DNA from: TMP-24 sp964600685
GTDB taxonomy: Bacteria > Pseudomonadota > Alphaproteobacteria > Rhodobacterales > Rhodobacteraceae
Assembly (NCBI GenBank): GCA_964600685.1
Contig: CAZRKU010000029.1
Location: 1 to 33,366, forward strand
DNA: 33,366 bases
Direction: 5' to 3'
In this document: positions 31,898-33,366 of the stretch, in pieces
How positions within the stretch are numbered: the stretch's first letter is position 1
Layout: each line of letters starts with the position of its first letter
Made by a program: the position numbers and the translations under genes
Notes under the pieces: generated by a model
What the model was told of the DNA's origin: nothing
Database searches by the model: none
What the model saw: the letters and a program-made list of their open reading frames with translations, nothing else

Positions 31898-33307
31898 ATG
31901 GCGGCGCGGATCGGACTTGTCGGGCTGGGCACGATGGGGGCGGCGCTTGCGCTCAACATCGCCGAGAAAGGCTTTCCCATCGCGGTTCACAACCGCACGA
32001 TCTCGGTCATCCCGGAGTTTCTGGCGGCGGCCGGGCCGCTTTCGGCGCGGATCATCGGCGCGGAAAGTCCGGCCGCGCTCTGTGCCGCGCTGACGGCGCC
32101 ACGCGCCGTCATCATCATGGTCAATGCCGGTGCGCCGGTCGATGCGGTGATCGCCGCGCTGATGCCGCACCTGTCGCCGGGCGATCTTCTGATCGACGCG
32201 GGCAATGCCGACTTCAACGACACCCGCCGGCGCGAGGCCGACCTGCGCGGCAAGGGCATCCGTTTCTTCGGCATGGGTGTTTCGGGCGGCGAGGAGGGCG
32301 CACGCCACGGCCCCTCGATCATGGTCGGTGGCCCGGCCGAGGCATACGAGGTGGTCCGCGACCTCATCGAGGCCATCGCCGCGCGCTACAAGGGCGACCC
32401 CTGCGCCGCCCATGTCGGCCCGGACGGCGCGGGTCATTTCGTCAAGACCGTCCACAATGGCATCGAATATGGCGACATGCAGATGATTGCCGAAATCTGG
32501 GGGCTGATGCGCGACGGCGCGGGTCTTGCACCCGCTGCGGCCGCGCGGATCTTCGCCCGCTGGGACGAAGGCGCGCTCCAGTCCTACCTGATCGGAATCA
32601 CCGCCAAAGTCCTTGCCGCGACCGATCCCGAGACCGGCAAGCCGATGGTCGATATCATCGCCGATCAGGCCGGACAGAAAGGCACCGGGCGCTGGACGCT
32701 GATCGAGGCGTTGAAGCTTGGTCTTTCCGCCACCACCATCGACGCGGCCGTCGCCGCGCGCAGCTTCTCGTCCGACAAGGCGCGGCGGCTGGCTGGCGCG
32801 GCGCTGTTCCCGCCGCCCGCGCCCGCAATACCCCCCGGCGCGGACGACCTCGGCGCGGCACTTCTTGCCGCCAGGATCATCGCCCATGATCAGGGGTTGA
32901 TGCTGCTCGCCGCCGCTTCGCAGAATTTCAGCTGGTCGATCGACCTGGCACGGGTCGCGGAAATCTGGCGGGCGGGCTGCATCATCCGCTCGGCGCTTCT
33001 GGATGACATTTCGCGCGCCGTCCGCGCCGGGCTGCCGCAGGGCCAGCTGATCTTCGCGCCGGCCTTCGCCGACCGACTGGGCAGGGGCATTCCTGCGCTG
33101 CGCCGCGCGGTCGCCGCCGCCGCGCTCGGCGGTCATGCCGTCCCGGCGCTGGCATCGGCGCTCGCCTATTTCGACCAGCTCACCCGCGCCCGCGGCACCG
33201 CCGACCTGATCCAGGGCCAGCGCGACTTCTTCGGCGCGCACGGGTTTGAGCGGACCGACCGGCCCGGTGGCGGCTTTCACGGCCCCTGGGCCAGGGCGCC
33301 CGGCTGA
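31898..33307 (+). CDS. gnd: 6-phosphogluconate dehydrogenase
   Basis: Oxidative pentose-phosphate enzyme turning 6-phosphogluconate into ribulose 5-phosphate, CO2 and NADPH. The 469-residue length matches E. coli Gnd. The Rossmann motif GLVGLGTMG (6-14) is followed by HNRT (31-34), favouring NADP. Substrate and catalytic motifs are VSGGEEGARHGPS (128-140) and HFVKTVHNGIEYGDMQ (180-195) with K183 and N187, then DQAGQKGTGRW. The ATG at 31898 has GGGGGC shortly ahead and gives the standard start; an ATG at 31871 adds nine residues without a ribosome-binding site. Confidence 0.93.
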   Translation: MAARIGLVGLGTMGAALALNIAEKGFPIAVHNRTISVIPEFLAAAGPLSARIIGAESPAALCAALTAPRAVIIMVNAGAPVDAVIAALMPHLSPGDLLIDAGNADFNDTRRREADLRGKGIRFFGMGVSGGEEGARHGPSIMVGGPAEAYEVVRDLIEAIAARYKGDPCAAHVGPDGAGHFVKTVHNGIEYGDMQMIAEIWGLMRDGAGLAPAAAARIFARWDEGALQSYLIGITAKVLAATDPETGKPMVDIIADQAGQKGTGRWTLIEALKLGLSATTIDAAVAARSFSSDKARRLAGAALFPPPAPAIPPGADDLGAALLAARIIAHDQGLMLLAAASQNFSWSIDLARVAEIWRAGCIIRSALLDDISRAVRAGLPQGQLIFAPAFADRLGRGIPALRRAVAAAALGGHAVPALASALAYFDQLTRARGTADLIQGQRDFFGAHGFERTDRPGGGFHGPWARAPG

Positions 33308-33310
33308 TCC

Positions 33311-33366
33311 CCCTTTCATTCTGGTTCAAATATCCCGGTGGGGTGCGGGGAGGCAGCGCCTCCCCG
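33311..33366 (+). repeat. Composite intergenic repeat after gnd, cut by window edge
   Basis: CCTTTCATTCTGGTTCAAATATCCC followed by a G-rich linker and the stem GGGGAGGC-AGC-GCCTCCCC (33347-33365). It begins four bases after the gnd stop. Module order is as at 17081-17130 and 29957-30014. It may serve as the gnd terminator, but no T run is visible before the sequence ends. Confidence 0.6.

Overview
The window is typical chromosomal DNA of a high-G+C alphaproteobacterium, most likely Rhodobacterales (Paracoccus/Rhodobacter-like). The evidence is a GcrA cell-cycle regulator, DUF4167 and DUF6455 proteins, the prfA-prmC-DUF4167 order, the dnaB-alr-mlaEF-radA order, and dense high-G+C coding. I found no rRNA, tRNA or CRISPR array.

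Layout. 1-5432 (minus strand): dnaB, alr, a lipid-transport ABC pair (mlaE, mlaF), a small membrane protein and the N-terminal half of radA. 5685-7506 (minus): pyrE and pyrC. 7734-8753 (plus): a small lipoprotein and a secreted protein of unknown function. 8763-11811 (minus): a hydrolase-like protein lacking the nucleophilic serine, a family-2-type glycosyltransferase and mazG. 11872-13032 (plus): an M20 amidohydrolase. 13037-14283 (minus): an accessory restriction-modification pair, an MT-A70 adenine methyltransferase overlapping a BglII/BstYI-type endonuclease, of visibly lower G+C. 14442-16959 (plus): a class III aminotransferase and an agmatinase-family enzyme, behind a perfect 21-bp palindrome. 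17170-20093 (plus): prfA, prmC (which methylates the prfA product) and a DUF4167 protein. 20132-21768: two decayed insertion sequences, IS110-type and IS5-type. 21842-24069: five small genes (conserved hypothetical, M48 lipoprotein protease, DUF6455, YigZ-like, diacylglycerol kinase). 24113-24495: a decayed membrane-protein gene. 24588-28390 (minus): rimO, an ABC-2 exporter pair and gcrA. 28741-33307 (plus): argD, argF, a decayed isochorismatase-like gene, a DUF1993 gene and gnd.

Most genes are housekeeping. The accessory or unusual items are: the restriction-modification pair; a composite intergenic repeat (an AAATAYCC module followed by a G-rich hairpin) found three times behind plus-strand genes, with its first module also found twice as inverted pairs; mutually exclusive hairpins followed by a terminator-like stem between dnaB and alr; a long palindrome overlapping the aminotransferase ribosome-binding site; and four pseudogenes whose frameshifts lie mostly in short base runs. 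I see no clearly new multi-gene system. The restriction-modification pair is the closest candidate, because an endonuclease of this fold is paired here with an adenine rather than a cytosine-N4 methyltransferase.
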